This document shows, piece after piece, positions 43,929 to 51,797 of a stretch of 64,000 bases of DNA. A program made the translations under genes and the position numbers. Every line of letters begins with the position of its first letter. Position 1 is the first letter of the stretch. This stretch comes from Neglectibacter timonensis (GTDB taxonomy: Bacteria > Bacillota > Clostridia > Oscillospirales > Acutalibacteraceae): the NCBI RefSeq assembly GCF_900048895.1, contig NZ_LT160637.1, forward strand, positions 129,385 to 193,384. The letters are read 5' to 3'. The notes under the pieces are model-generated. The model searched no databases. It was not told the DNA's origin and saw only the letters and a list, made by a program, of their open reading frames with translations.

Positions 43929-44893
43929 CAGCCATTCTCCTTTCCGCCGTCTGTCTGCTTCAGCTTCCGTTTTTGTCCCCGCAGCTTCACTGCATCCCGC
44001 GCCACGGGATAGGAGATTGCAATCACGACTATGACGGAGGAGAGGAGCTTCATATCCGACGTGGTGATATTGAGGAATTTCAAAGCGGGCAGGGTATTGT
44101 ACTGAAGTACCAGTCCGATGATGATACGGTAAAGGATGGAGCCGCACACAGCTGAAATCACTCCCGTGAGCATGGTGCGGCGCTTACACAGAAAATAGAG
44201 CAGATTCCCGAAAATCACCTCTCCGATGATCAGGGAGGCGAGCCCGATCACCACCACGCCGATGCCCATTCCAGCGTCTGCAGACTGCTGGTATTGGGCC
44301 AGCACGCCGCCGGAAAGACCCACCATGGCATTGGCCACCACCAGTCCCAGCGTTTTCGTAAAGTTTCCATTGATGGAAGAGGAACGGACCATATTTTCAT
44401 TGTCACCTGTTGCACGTACGGAAAGGCCAAGCTGCGTATTCAAAAACAGGACCAGGGCCGCCAGCACTACCGCCAGAAAGATCCCGATCAGCAGCAGTTT
44501 TCCAAAGTCCCCGAAGGTATCCTTGAAAAAACTGAAAACCGTGGTAAGGTTGATGGCGTTTACGCTGGCTTTTCCTCCCATCACCCGCAGGTTGATGGAA
44601 TAAAGGGCCGTCATCGTGAGAATTCCTGCTAGTATGGATTGGATTTTCAGCTTTGTCTGCAGGAAGGCCGTTACAAAACCAGCAGCCGCACCGGTCAGCA
44701 CCGCCGCCAAAATTCCCAGCCAGGGCATCCCCGCCGCCGTCAGCATGATAGAGGAGGCCGCTCCCAGGGTGAAGCTTCCGTCCACCGTCAAATCCGCCAG
44801 GTTCAGAATGCGGTAGCTGAGAAACAGCCCCACCGCTACCAGCCCATAGACCAATCCCAATTCTACTGCGCCCCGCAGCGCCACATCACTCAT
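43928..44893 (-). CDS. trpY: ABC transporter permease of the tryptophan system
   Basis: 321 residues with eight or more hydrophobic helices. LADLTVDGSFTLGAA near residue 32 and SVRATGDNENMVRS in the cytoplasmic loop are marks of COG4120 permeases. The ATG at 44893 follows GGGGGAAAATA. A 293-base gap separates it from the binding-protein gene, unusually long for such an operon, and it is filled by dispersed repeat modules; two module A hairpins lie before its binding site. Confidence 0.9.
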   Translation of the reverse strand: MSDVALRGAVELGLVYGLVAVGLFLSYRILNLADLTVDGSFTLGAASSIMLTAAGMPWLGILAAVLTGAAAGFVTAFLQTKLKIQSILAGILTMTALYSINLRVMGGKASVNAINLTTVFSFFKDTFGDFGKLLLIGIFLAVVLAALVLFLNTQLGLSVRATGDNENMVRSSSINGNFTKTLGLVVANAMVGLSGGVLAQYQQSADAGMGIGVVVIGLASLIIGEVIFGNLLYFLCKRRTMLTGVISAVCGSILYRIIIGLVLQYNTLPALKFLNITTSDMKLLSSVIVVIAISYPVARDAVKLRGQKRKLKQTDGGKENG

Positions 44894-44897
44894 TATT

Positions 44898-45195
44898 TTC
44901 CCCCATTTCCGCCTTTCTGAAAAAAGGCGGGCAAAGACTTTTTCTTCCGCAGGGCAGCCTTTCGCTCCCCGATGCCATTCCCTTTCTGAAGAAAGGTAAC
45001 CCAAAGACTTTTACTCCGCAGGGCAGCGCGGCGCTACCGGCCACTTGCTCCCCGATGCCCGAACCTGCCTCCGTCCAACATAAACCGGAAGTCTCTTCCG
45101 GGACGCGTGATCCCGGGCAGTCTCTTTCGTCCAACGCAGCGGCGGTACGCCGCAATCTACGCGTCATGGGTGCAGCGTCACGCTGCTCACGTTGC
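44898..45195 (-). repeat. Dispersed repeat with two module A copies and one module B
   Basis: Minus strand, in order: module B (45060 to 45190, with GCAGCGTGACGCTGC, GCGGCGTACCGCCGC and CCGGAAGAGACTTCCGG), then CTGCCCTGCGGAGTAAAAGTC with hairpin ACCTTTC-TTCA-GAAAGG, then a second CTGCCCTGCGGAAGAAAAAG with hairpin CGCCTTTTTTCAGAAAGGCG, then the trpY start. Confidence 0.9.
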
Positions 45196-46227
45196 CGGCT
45201 GGTCTGTAAAGACATTGGCGGTTTTGAGGATATCCTCGGGGAAGGTGATGCCCAGAGCGTCCAAGGTGTTTTGGTTCAGGTAGGTTTGGTAGGTTTCAAA
45301 GAAGAATACCGGCACCTCGCTGACAGGTTTGCCCTCGATCAGCTCTACCGCCATGTCTGCATTCTTTGCGCCCAGCTCCGTGTAATCGATGCCAATGGCT
45401 GCCAGCGCGCCGTCCTGTACCATGGAATCTGCGCCCACATACCACGGCACCTTAGCCGTACGGGTAGCGTCCACCACTACGCCGATGGAGGTGGCGATGC
45501 TGTTGTCCGTGGTGGTAAAGATGGCGTCCACTTTACCGCACAGCGTGGTGGCTACCTGCTGGATTTCGCTGCTGTTGGACACTGTGCCGTCCACCACCTC
45601 GATGCCTTTTTCCTCACAGTACTTTTTAGCCTCCGCCGCAGCGTTGACAGAATTGGATTCTCCGGAATTGTAGAGCATCCCGAATGTTTTCAGATCCGGA
45701 TCGACTTTCAATGCCAGATCAATAGCAGAAGTGACGGGGATCCTGTCGGAGGTGCCTGTCACATTGCCCTCCGGTTTGTCGGGCGTTTTGATGCCCAGAT
45801 CCTGCTGCGGATCGTTGACCGCGGCAAACAGCACCTTGATGTCCGTACCCTCTGTGGAGGATACCGCCACCTGGGCGGCAGGTGTAGCAATCGCCACGAT
45901 CATGTCCACCTTATCCCCTACGAATTTCTGGCAGATGGTGTTGACATTGGCGTTTTCGCCGCCTGCATTCTGGTAATCGATCACGACCTTGGTCTCGTCA
46001 TAACCCCACTCTTCCAGCCGGCTCATAAATGCCTCTCGGATCGTATCCAGGGAAGGATGCTCCATATATTGGATCAGGCCGATCTTATAGGGCTGGGCTT
46101 CCGTCTTTCCCGGTTCTGTCCCGGAAGGTAAATGGGAGACGACGGAAGAGGTGACGCCGTTGGAACAGCCTGCCAGAAGGCAGACGGCAAGCGCCAGGGA
46201 GAGAATTGTCAATACTGTTTTTTTCAT
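45187..46227 (-). CDS. trpX: ABC substrate-binding lipoprotein, predicted tryptophan-specific
   Basis: 346 residues from MKKTVLTILSLALAVCLLAGC, a lipoprotein signal with lipobox LAGC. The mature part has the COG2984 pattern: YKIGLIQYMEHPSLD near the start, VDMIVAIATPAAQVA, LFAAVNDPQQDLG and GMLYNSGESNS. Specificity for tryptophan is inferred from the UGG-specifier T-box in its leader and from the known TrpXYZ systems with the same three-gene order. It tethers to the outer face of the membrane and delivers substrate to TrpY. Confidence 0.92.
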   Translation of the reverse strand: MKKTVLTILSLALAVCLLAGCSNGVTSSVVSHLPSGTEPGKTEAQPYKIGLIQYMEHPSLDTIREAFMSRLEEWGYDETKVVIDYQNAGGENANVNTICQKFVGDKVDMIVAIATPAAQVAVSSTEGTDIKVLFAAVNDPQQDLGIKTPDKPEGNVTGTSDRIPVTSAIDLALKVDPDLKTFGMLYNSGESNSVNAAAEAKKYCEEKGIEVVDGTVSNSSEIQQVATTLCGKVDAIFTTTDNSIATSIGVVVDATRTAKVPWYVGADSMVQDGALAAIGIDYTELGAKNADMAVELIEGKPVSEVPVFFFETYQTYLNQNTLDALGITFPEDILKTANVFTDQPAT

Positions 46228-46261
46228 CGCGGTTCGTCCTTTCTGTTGAAAACCAGAGCGC

Positions 46262-46548
46262 CGCAAAAAGAAAATGTCCCTGCGGATCTTATCTCAAAAG
46301 ATCCGCAAGGACAGAAAATTTTTTCTGCGGTGCCACCTTGCCTGCCGGGCTTTCCCGGCCTCTCTGCCGGATGCTGACACATCCGCGCCCCATAACGCGG
46401 GCAAAACGTCCCGGAATACTGAGCAGCTCCCGCTGCCGTTCCTCGAGCCCTCAGAGGACCATTTACCGCACCGTTTCCACGCCGGATTTCCACCACCGCC
46501 GGCTCTCTGTGAGGTCGTATTGCGATTTTATTTCCTCTTCATCGGTTT
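46262..46548 (-). ncRNA. T-box riboswitch leader, tryptophan type
   Basis: Minus strand leader of trpXYZ. Stem I base GAGGA (46533 to 46537) pairs with TCCTC (46454 to 46458); the specifier codon TGG (46459 to 46461) lies directly before it in the loop. The stem I mark AGAGAGCC is present. The T-box core AAGGTGGCACCGC is at 46327 to 46339. An antiterminator (GCAAGG with CCTTGC) competes with a terminator whose stem TGTCC-TGCGGATCTT pairs with its complement at 46275 to 46313, followed by TTTTCTTTTT. Uncharged tRNA-Trp should allow read-through into trpX. Confidence 0.95.
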
Positions 46549-46553
46549 CATTT

Positions 46554-46582
46554 ATTAAAGCACAGGGCATCTCATTTGTCAA
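46554..46582 (-). promoter_or_regulatory. Promoter of the trpXYZ T-box operon
   Basis: Minus strand: TTGACA, 17 bases, TTTAAT, about six bases before the leader begins. Confidence 0.85.
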
Positions 46583-46628
46583 GACAGTTTTTCGGCTCCC
46601 GTCGGGAAAATTTCTCCAAACGCTTTTC

Positions 46629-48155
46629 TTAAGAAGAAATGGCCTCGTTGCTGCCGAGTTTATCCAGAAGAGCGGTCACATTGTCTACGGAAGCCTTGCG
46701 TACCACCCCGGAATAGACGCCGTCCAGCATAGCTACATAACGGTCCTGGCCTTCCACCGCATAGAATTCCACAACACTGTCGGCATTTCCATTGAAGTAA
46801 CTGTACTCCACCTTGAACACAGGTTCGCCGCTGTACTCCACTTCCTCGGTATTCAGTACGGCGATGGCGATCAGCTGCTTGTAGAAGGGCTGATAGGTAT
46901 CGTCATAGCTGATTTCCTTGCCTGCGCCGGACTGGATGGTCAGGTCATAGGTGATATTGGACTCCGTTGATTTTTCCTCGTTCTTGGTACGGGTAATGTC
47001 GTACTCGCTGGCGGTTCCGTTCAGGGTGAGCTTCAGCCTGCTCACTTCCATGATGTTGGGCAGACAGATATAGCTCATCCGCAGGTCCATCAGCTTGGCT
47101 TCCGCCCAGTCAGCCACTTTACTGGCGGCGATCAGGTATACCACATCCGAGTTGTCCGCCATGAGGTACCGGTTGCCGTCCGCGTCCGTTTCGCTGACCT
47201 TCAGCGTGTGCTTCTCCCCGTTGAGATCAAAATCAATCTGCGCAAAGGGTTCGGCAAGCCCGTAATCTCCCAATTTTTCCTCTGTGACGCCCACAGCCGC
47301 CACACTGTCAGCGGACAGCGTCTTCAGAGTGGTCACCAAAGTACTGAAACTGTCCGTACCCGCCTCTGCTTTTACCGGCGAAGTCACCATATAACCGCTC
47401 ATTTTTGAGGAGTCATGGATAATTTCAATCGGCTTCTCAAAATTGGTTCCGGAAAGCTTCATGCTGTAGAGGATATCCGCAGCTTTCGTCTGAGAGCTGG
47501 AACCCTCGCTGTCCGTGGTCTCCTGCATCAGGTCGGCCACCGTGTACAGGTCGGTTTTCAGGAAGGCCAGTTCCCCGCCCAAAAGCTTTTCATTGAGGCC
47601 GGATACCACATAGACAACGCCGTCCTTAAGCACATATTTGCCAACAGAGCTTCCTGCGTCGCTGCCGATTACCAGGGTATCGGAGCCGCCGGCTTTATAT
47701 TCGATCGTGATTTTGGCCGCGCCGTTCCCGGAAAGGCCGAAATCCTCCAGATTGGTTACCTCTCCCAAATTCTTGGAAGCGTTGACATCCAGCACAGAGC
47801 GTGCGGCGGAAGAGGAGTCCACCGTATTCACATCATAGTCTTCCAGACCCTTTACCGTGAAGGCCACGTCCTTTTCGCTTTCCGAGGAGGACGAATCCGT
47901 CTCAGAAGAGGCGGAGGTTTCTGTCTCCGGTTCCTCAATGGGCGTCAGCTGGTAGGAGCCCCCGGCATTTTCCACCTTGATGACGGAAACGTCCCGGGTG
48001 GATTTCTCCATCACCTTTTCCGTTACGGAGGAGGATGCGGACGAAGAGGATTCCTCCTGCTCCTCGGGCTGTGTGAGCAGCAGGGCCGCAGCCGCGCCGC
48101 CCAGTACCACAAGGACCGCAAGCATGATCAGGATATTTCTTGTGGTCTTCTTCAT
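46629..48155 (-). CDS. DUF4340 membrane-anchored protein
   Basis: 508 residues. An N-terminal membrane helix (about 7 to 27) is followed by a Ser/Glu-rich linker and repeated beta-rich DUF4340 units (GLEDYDVNTVD, KYVLKDGVVYVVSGLNEKLLG, RYLMADNSDVVYLIAASKVADW). Most of the chain is outside the cell. DUF4340 proteins regularly follow GldG-type genes in ABC clusters, as here (four bases after that gene). Its role is unknown; a companion of the transporter on the outer face is an inference. Confidence 0.9.
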   Translation of the reverse strand: MKKTTRNILIMLAVLVVLGGAAAALLLTQPEEQEESSSSASSSVTEKVMEKSTRDVSVIKVENAGGSYQLTPIEEPETETSASSETDSSSSESEKDVAFTVKGLEDYDVNTVDSSSAARSVLDVNASKNLGEVTNLEDFGLSGNGAAKITIEYKAGGSDTLVIGSDAGSSVGKYVLKDGVVYVVSGLNEKLLGGELAFLKTDLYTVADLMQETTDSEGSSSQTKAADILYSMKLSGTNFEKPIEIIHDSSKMSGYMVTSPVKAEAGTDSFSTLVTTLKTLSADSVAAVGVTEEKLGDYGLAEPFAQIDFDLNGEKHTLKVSETDADGNRYLMADNSDVVYLIAASKVADWAEAKLMDLRMSYICLPNIMEVSRLKLTLNGTASEYDITRTKNEEKSTESNITYDLTIQSGAGKEISYDDTYQPFYKQLIAIAVLNTEEVEYSGEPVFKVEYSYFNGNADSVVEFYAVEGQDRYVAMLDGVYSGVVRKASVDNVTALLDKLGSNEAISS

Positions 48156-48159
48156 AGGC

Positions 48160-49689
48160 TTACAGATGCCTCCTCTTCAGGAATACCACCAGGCCAGCAA
48201 TCAGGATAATCAACGGCAGGCCGATGGTGAATACGCCCAGGCCCAGGAACGAGAGCGTTCCGCTGGAGGCTGCAATGTCCAATTTATTGGTCTGAACCTT
48301 ATCCGTAACCACAGTGACGGCGCTGTCGTCCGTACCGGTCACATAGTGGAACAGGTCGGTGAGATAGGTGCGGTCGCTGAAGGTGCTGGTGCTCAGGAAG
48401 GTGTCCGTAAAGGTGACGGAGGAACCAAAAACAACCACATTTTTGGTATAGATGTCGTTGCCGTCCTGCACCATGCGGCTGGACAGCGTGGCCAGCACCT
48501 GTTCCGAGGTTTCGGGATTTTCCGTGTCCCCGTCTTCCTTGGCCGCATAGGCGCTGTCAGAAGAGACCCAGAGTTTCTGCACGCCGATATCATCGTTGGC
48601 GTTAAACAGAATGGTCAGCGGAGCGGTGGTGGGGGACACCAAAAGATTATAGGTATTGTCCTTCAGCACCTCCTCTGCGGAATCGGCAAAGATGTAACTG
48701 GCATTCGTAGAGAACACGCGGGAGGTATCGGTTTCCGCCACAACGCCCTCTTCCACCTTCACGCCCCATTCTTCTAGGAAGCCGGCAAACTTGGGCAGCT
48801 CTCCCTGGGTGGGGTGGCAGGTGACAAACAGGGTGCGGTCCACCATGGGGCCGTCCTTGGAGAGGAAATCCCTCATCTTCTGAAGCTCTTCCTCCGTGTA
48901 GTCAGTGGTGGGGGTGGGCAGCATAAGCACCTGGGTATCTTCAGGAATCTCGTCCGTCAGGAGATTTACCTCCTGCACATCGAAGTTTTCCTCCTCCAGG
49001 AGGCTGTCCAGAGCCGTACGGCTGCTGGAATTCAGCAGTTCGTTGTGCCCTGTTGCCACTGCCACAATCGGAACCTTGTCCAGGTTCACTGACTCGATAG
49101 CGGCGGCCAGGGCGCTGTCCACCATGGAATAACTGTCATACCCGGAGCTCGTCTGGCTCTGGGTCATGCTGAACATGTCGTTGACCGTCAGCACCCGGTG
49201 GCGCTTTTCCGTTTTCACCAGCACCTTGCCGGTGGTCAGGTTGTCGGAAGCGTACTCACTGATAAAGGTCGGGTTTTTATCGGGATCCACAAACTGCACC
49301 TTGATCCTGGAATTGGCCTCCTGCAGCTTGTCCGCCAGGTTTGCCACCTGGCTGTACTTCAAATTATAGCTAGTGAAGACGCGGTCCTTCCGGATGGCCT
49401 CTTCATCGCCGATCAAATAGATATCCGTGTCGTTCTGCACGCCCTTGGCAATTTCCAGGGCCTGGTCGGAAAGGGAGTTGAGCTTTTCCGCCGTCAGGTC
49501 CACATTCATGGAGGGGAAACGGTTGGAAAGGGCGGATACCAGGACGTTCACCACCACCACAATGGCAATGAACACCACGCTCATCAGGGTGGCCATGCCG
49601 CCCCTCTTAAATTTATTGCTCCTGAAGAAGTTCCCAACGGAACCCTTCTTTTTTGCCTTATTTTCTTGATTCATTTTCTCAATTTCCAT
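48160..49689 (-). CDS. GldG-like auxiliary protein of ABC transporter
   Basis: 509 residues. A cytoplasmic basic start, a membrane helix (about 33 to 53), a large extracytoplasmic part with the ABC_transp_aux pattern (RIKVQFVDPDKNP, VPIVAVATGHNELLN, DTQVLMLPTPTTDYTEEEL), and a C-terminal helix ending FLKRRHL. In gliding Bacteroidota GldG belongs with GldA and GldF; in Clostridia the same set has no known gliding role. Starts at 49689 and 49674 are both poorly placed relative to AAAGG. Gene order ATPase-permease-GldG-DUF4340 is conserved here in one operon. Confidence 0.92.
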   Translation of the reverse strand: MEIEKMNQENKAKKKGSVGNFFRSNKFKRGGMATLMSVVFIAIVVVVNVLVSALSNRFPSMNVDLTAEKLNSLSDQALEIAKGVQNDTDIYLIGDEEAIRKDRVFTSYNLKYSQVANLADKLQEANSRIKVQFVDPDKNPTFISEYASDNLTTGKVLVKTEKRHRVLTVNDMFSMTQSQTSSGYDSYSMVDSALAAAIESVNLDKVPIVAVATGHNELLNSSSRTALDSLLEEENFDVQEVNLLTDEIPEDTQVLMLPTPTTDYTEEELQKMRDFLSKDGPMVDRTLFVTCHPTQGELPKFAGFLEEWGVKVEEGVVAETDTSRVFSTNASYIFADSAEEVLKDNTYNLLVSPTTAPLTILFNANDDIGVQKLWVSSDSAYAAKEDGDTENPETSEQVLATLSSRMVQDGNDIYTKNVVVFGSSVTFTDTFLSTSTFSDRTYLTDLFHYVTGTDDSAVTVVTDKVQTNKLDIAASSGTLSFLGLGVFTIGLPLIILIAGLVVFLKRRHL

Positions 49690-49701
49690 CCTTTCTCTCG
49701 C

Positions 49702-50406
49702 TCAGCTCCAGCGGCGGCTTTCCACCTTACGTGCGGTGAGAAAGACGAAAACGGCCATAACGCTCAGGAAGAAGATTGCGCTTGAGACGTTGAACAGGCC
49801 CTGGGTGAAGGGCGTATAGCGGGTGTTGAAGGAAATCCAGCCCACAACCGCACTCACCCAGCTGCTGGAAAGGCCGGAGGCCAGGGAATCGATGAACATC
49901 AGGAACACTGCCACCGCAAAGGTGCCGATGGCCGCGATGATCTGGCTCACTGTCAGGCTGGAGATGAACACGCCGATGGCCACCATCGCGCCGCCGTAAA
50001 GCAGGGTGCCCACATAGTTGCCCAGCACCACGCCCCAGGGAGGGGTGGAGAAGAAGGACAGCGCCACCGCCGGCAGCAGGCCCAGGGTAGAGGCGATAAA
50101 ATAGACGAAGAAAGACGAGAGGAACTTGCCGATCACAATCGAAAGCGTTCCCACCGGCGCGGTCAAAAGCGCCTGGTCCGTCTTGTTTTTCCGGTCGTCC
50201 GTCATGCTGCGCATGGTGATGATGGGGATAATCATCATGCAGAAGGTAAACATGGCGTTGTAAGCGGAAGTAATGTAGCTGGTGGAACCCATCATCATCA
50301 CCTGGAAATAATAAAACCCATAGAGCGCCAGCAGGGCCGCTACGCACACATATCCTATGGGAGAGGCAAAATAGGAGCGGAGCTCCCGCTTAAACACTGC
50401 TTTCAT
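49702..50406 (-). CDS. ABC-2 type permease (GldF-like)
   Basis: 234 residues with six hydrophobic helices. The cytoplasmic start VFKRELRSYFASPIGYV and the loop PIITMRSMTDDRKNKTDQAL are typical of GldF/NosY-like ABC-2 permeases. Its start overlaps the ATPase gene stop by four bases, so both are translated together. It forms the membrane channel for an unidentified substrate. Confidence 0.93.
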   Translation of the reverse strand: MKAVFKRELRSYFASPIGYVCVAALLALYGFYYFQVMMMGSTSYITSAYNAMFTFCMMIIPIITMRSMTDDRKNKTDQALLTAPVGTLSIVIGKFLSSFFVYFIASTLGLLPAVALSFFSTPPWGVVLGNYVGTLLYGGAMVAIGVFISSLTVSQIIAAIGTFAVAVFLMFIDSLASGLSSSWVSAVVGWISFNTRYTPFTQGLFNVSSAIFFLSVMAVFVFLTARKVESRRWS

Positions 50407-51464
50407 TCTTCCTCTCCTCCTTTCTCTGTTTCTGCATTGCCGTCCGCCGCATTCCCGTCGGGCGCGGACTCGGGCTCATATGCAATGTCAACCTTGGGAC
50501 GGGCTTCCTTGTCTTCGTTCTGGCTGTAGGCCGTGTCGGAGCTGGTCAGCTGGAGGAACAGGTCTTCCAGGGTCAGGTCGGTATTCTTCAGGGCCAGCAT
50601 GGGCCAGCCTTTCCTGGCCAGCAGGGCGAACAAAGGCCTTCTGACGTCCGCGTTGGGCTCGGACTCCACACTGAGCTCGTATACGCCCTTCTCCTTTTCT
50701 CCCATGGAATAGACATCCACCACATTCTCCAGCTCCCGGATGGCATGCACCGCCTCGCGCTCGGGGGCCTCTACCCGGAGAATCAGCCTGTGATCCTTGG
50801 AGAGGTCATGGGCCAGGGTGTCTGTGGCGCCGTCCGCCACAATCCGGCCGTTGTTGATGACGATGATGCGTTCGCATACCGCCTGTACCTCAGAGAGAAT
50901 GTGAGAACTGAGAATCACCGTGTGGTTGCGCCCCAGGTTGGTGATGAGATTGCGGATCTCGATGATCTGCTTGGGGTCCAGGCCCACGGTGGGCTCGTCC
51001 AGAATGAGCACCGGCGGGTTCCCCAGCAGGGCCTGGGCAATGCCGACGCGCTGCCGGTAACCTTTGGAGAGGTTTCCTATCAGTCTGTCGTACACATTGT
51101 CAATTTTGGTGAGCTGGCAGATTTCCTTGATGTGCTTTTCCCTGGGAAGCTTCACCTTTTTCAGTTCATACATAAAGTTCAGATACTCTTTTACCGTCAT
51201 ATCCAGATACAGCGGCGGCTGTTCGGGGAGATAGCCAATGAGCTTTTTCACTTCATTGGGCTCATCCAGAGTATTTTTTCCCGAAACGGTCACCTCTCCG
51301 GAAGTAGCCGAGAGGTAGCCCGTGACGATGTTCATCGTCGTGGACTTACCGGCGCCGTTCGGCCCCAGGAAACCGACGATTGTGCCTTCCTCCACTTTAA
51401 AGCTCACGTTATTCAGCGCCATATTGACTCCATAGCGCTTTGTGAGGTTTTTGACCTCTACCAT
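50403..51464 (-). CDS. ABC transporter ATPase (GldA-like)
   Basis: 353 residues, longer than usual because of a charged, Glu-rich C-terminal tail of about 45 residues. Walker A GPNGAGKST, signature NLSKGYRQRVGIAQAL, Walker B VLILDEPTVGLDP and the switch His in ILSSHILSE are complete. A domain after the ATPase core (about 220 to 300) resembles the regulatory part of NatA/CcmA-type ATPases. First gene of the operon with permease, GldG-like and DUF4340 proteins. Confidence 0.93.
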   Translation of the reverse strand: MVEVKNLTKRYGVNMALNNVSFKVEEGTIVGFLGPNGAGKSTTMNIVTGYLSATSGEVTVSGKNTLDEPNEVKKLIGYLPEQPPLYLDMTVKEYLNFMYELKKVKLPREKHIKEICQLTKIDNVYDRLIGNLSKGYRQRVGIAQALLGNPPVLILDEPTVGLDPKQIIEIRNLITNLGRNHTVILSSHILSEVQAVCERIIVINNGRIVADGATDTLAHDLSKDHRLILRVEAPEREAVHAIRELENVVDVYSMGEKEKGVYELSVESEPNADVRRPLFALLARKGWPMLALKNTDLTLEDLFLQLTSSDTAYSQNEDKEARPKVDIAYEPESAPDGNAADGNAETEKGGEEE

Positions 51465-51512
51465 TTCCGTGATTCCTCCTGTTTTGTTTGTCTTCTTTTC
51501 TCTAACTGGTTA

Positions 51513-51541
51513 ATACTACCGCAAAGAGGGTCTTTTTGCAA
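51513..51541 (-). promoter_or_regulatory. Promoter of the gldA-like operon
   Basis: Minus strand: TTGCAA, 17 bases, TAGTAT, about 50 bases before the ATPase start. Confidence 0.65.
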
Positions 51542-51731
51542 TACTTTTCGCCTTCCGCGGCATGATTTTCCATCATTTTATCTCCCTTTTGTGAATTTTT
51601 TGTGAAAGCGGGGTGATGATGTCGTGCCGTATGCCGCACCCGGTTCAAAATTTTTTGAAAAGACGGGCTTTCACTCTGGAAAACCCGCTTTTTCACCGGC
51701 CAAACCCGGGTTGCAGCCTGCCGCGTCCGGG

Positions 51732-51760
51732 TTGACGGAAAAGCTGGAACACGGTACAAT
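51732..51760 (+). promoter_or_regulatory. Promoter of the DUF1015 gene
   Basis: TTGACG, 17 bases, TACAAT, 38 bases before the start codon. The 51465 to 51797 gap holds this and the opposite promoter at 51513; nothing else was recognised. Confidence 0.82.
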
Positions 51761-51797
51761 AAGAGCGTCTAAAATCTATCAGAAAGAGGTGAGGGCT

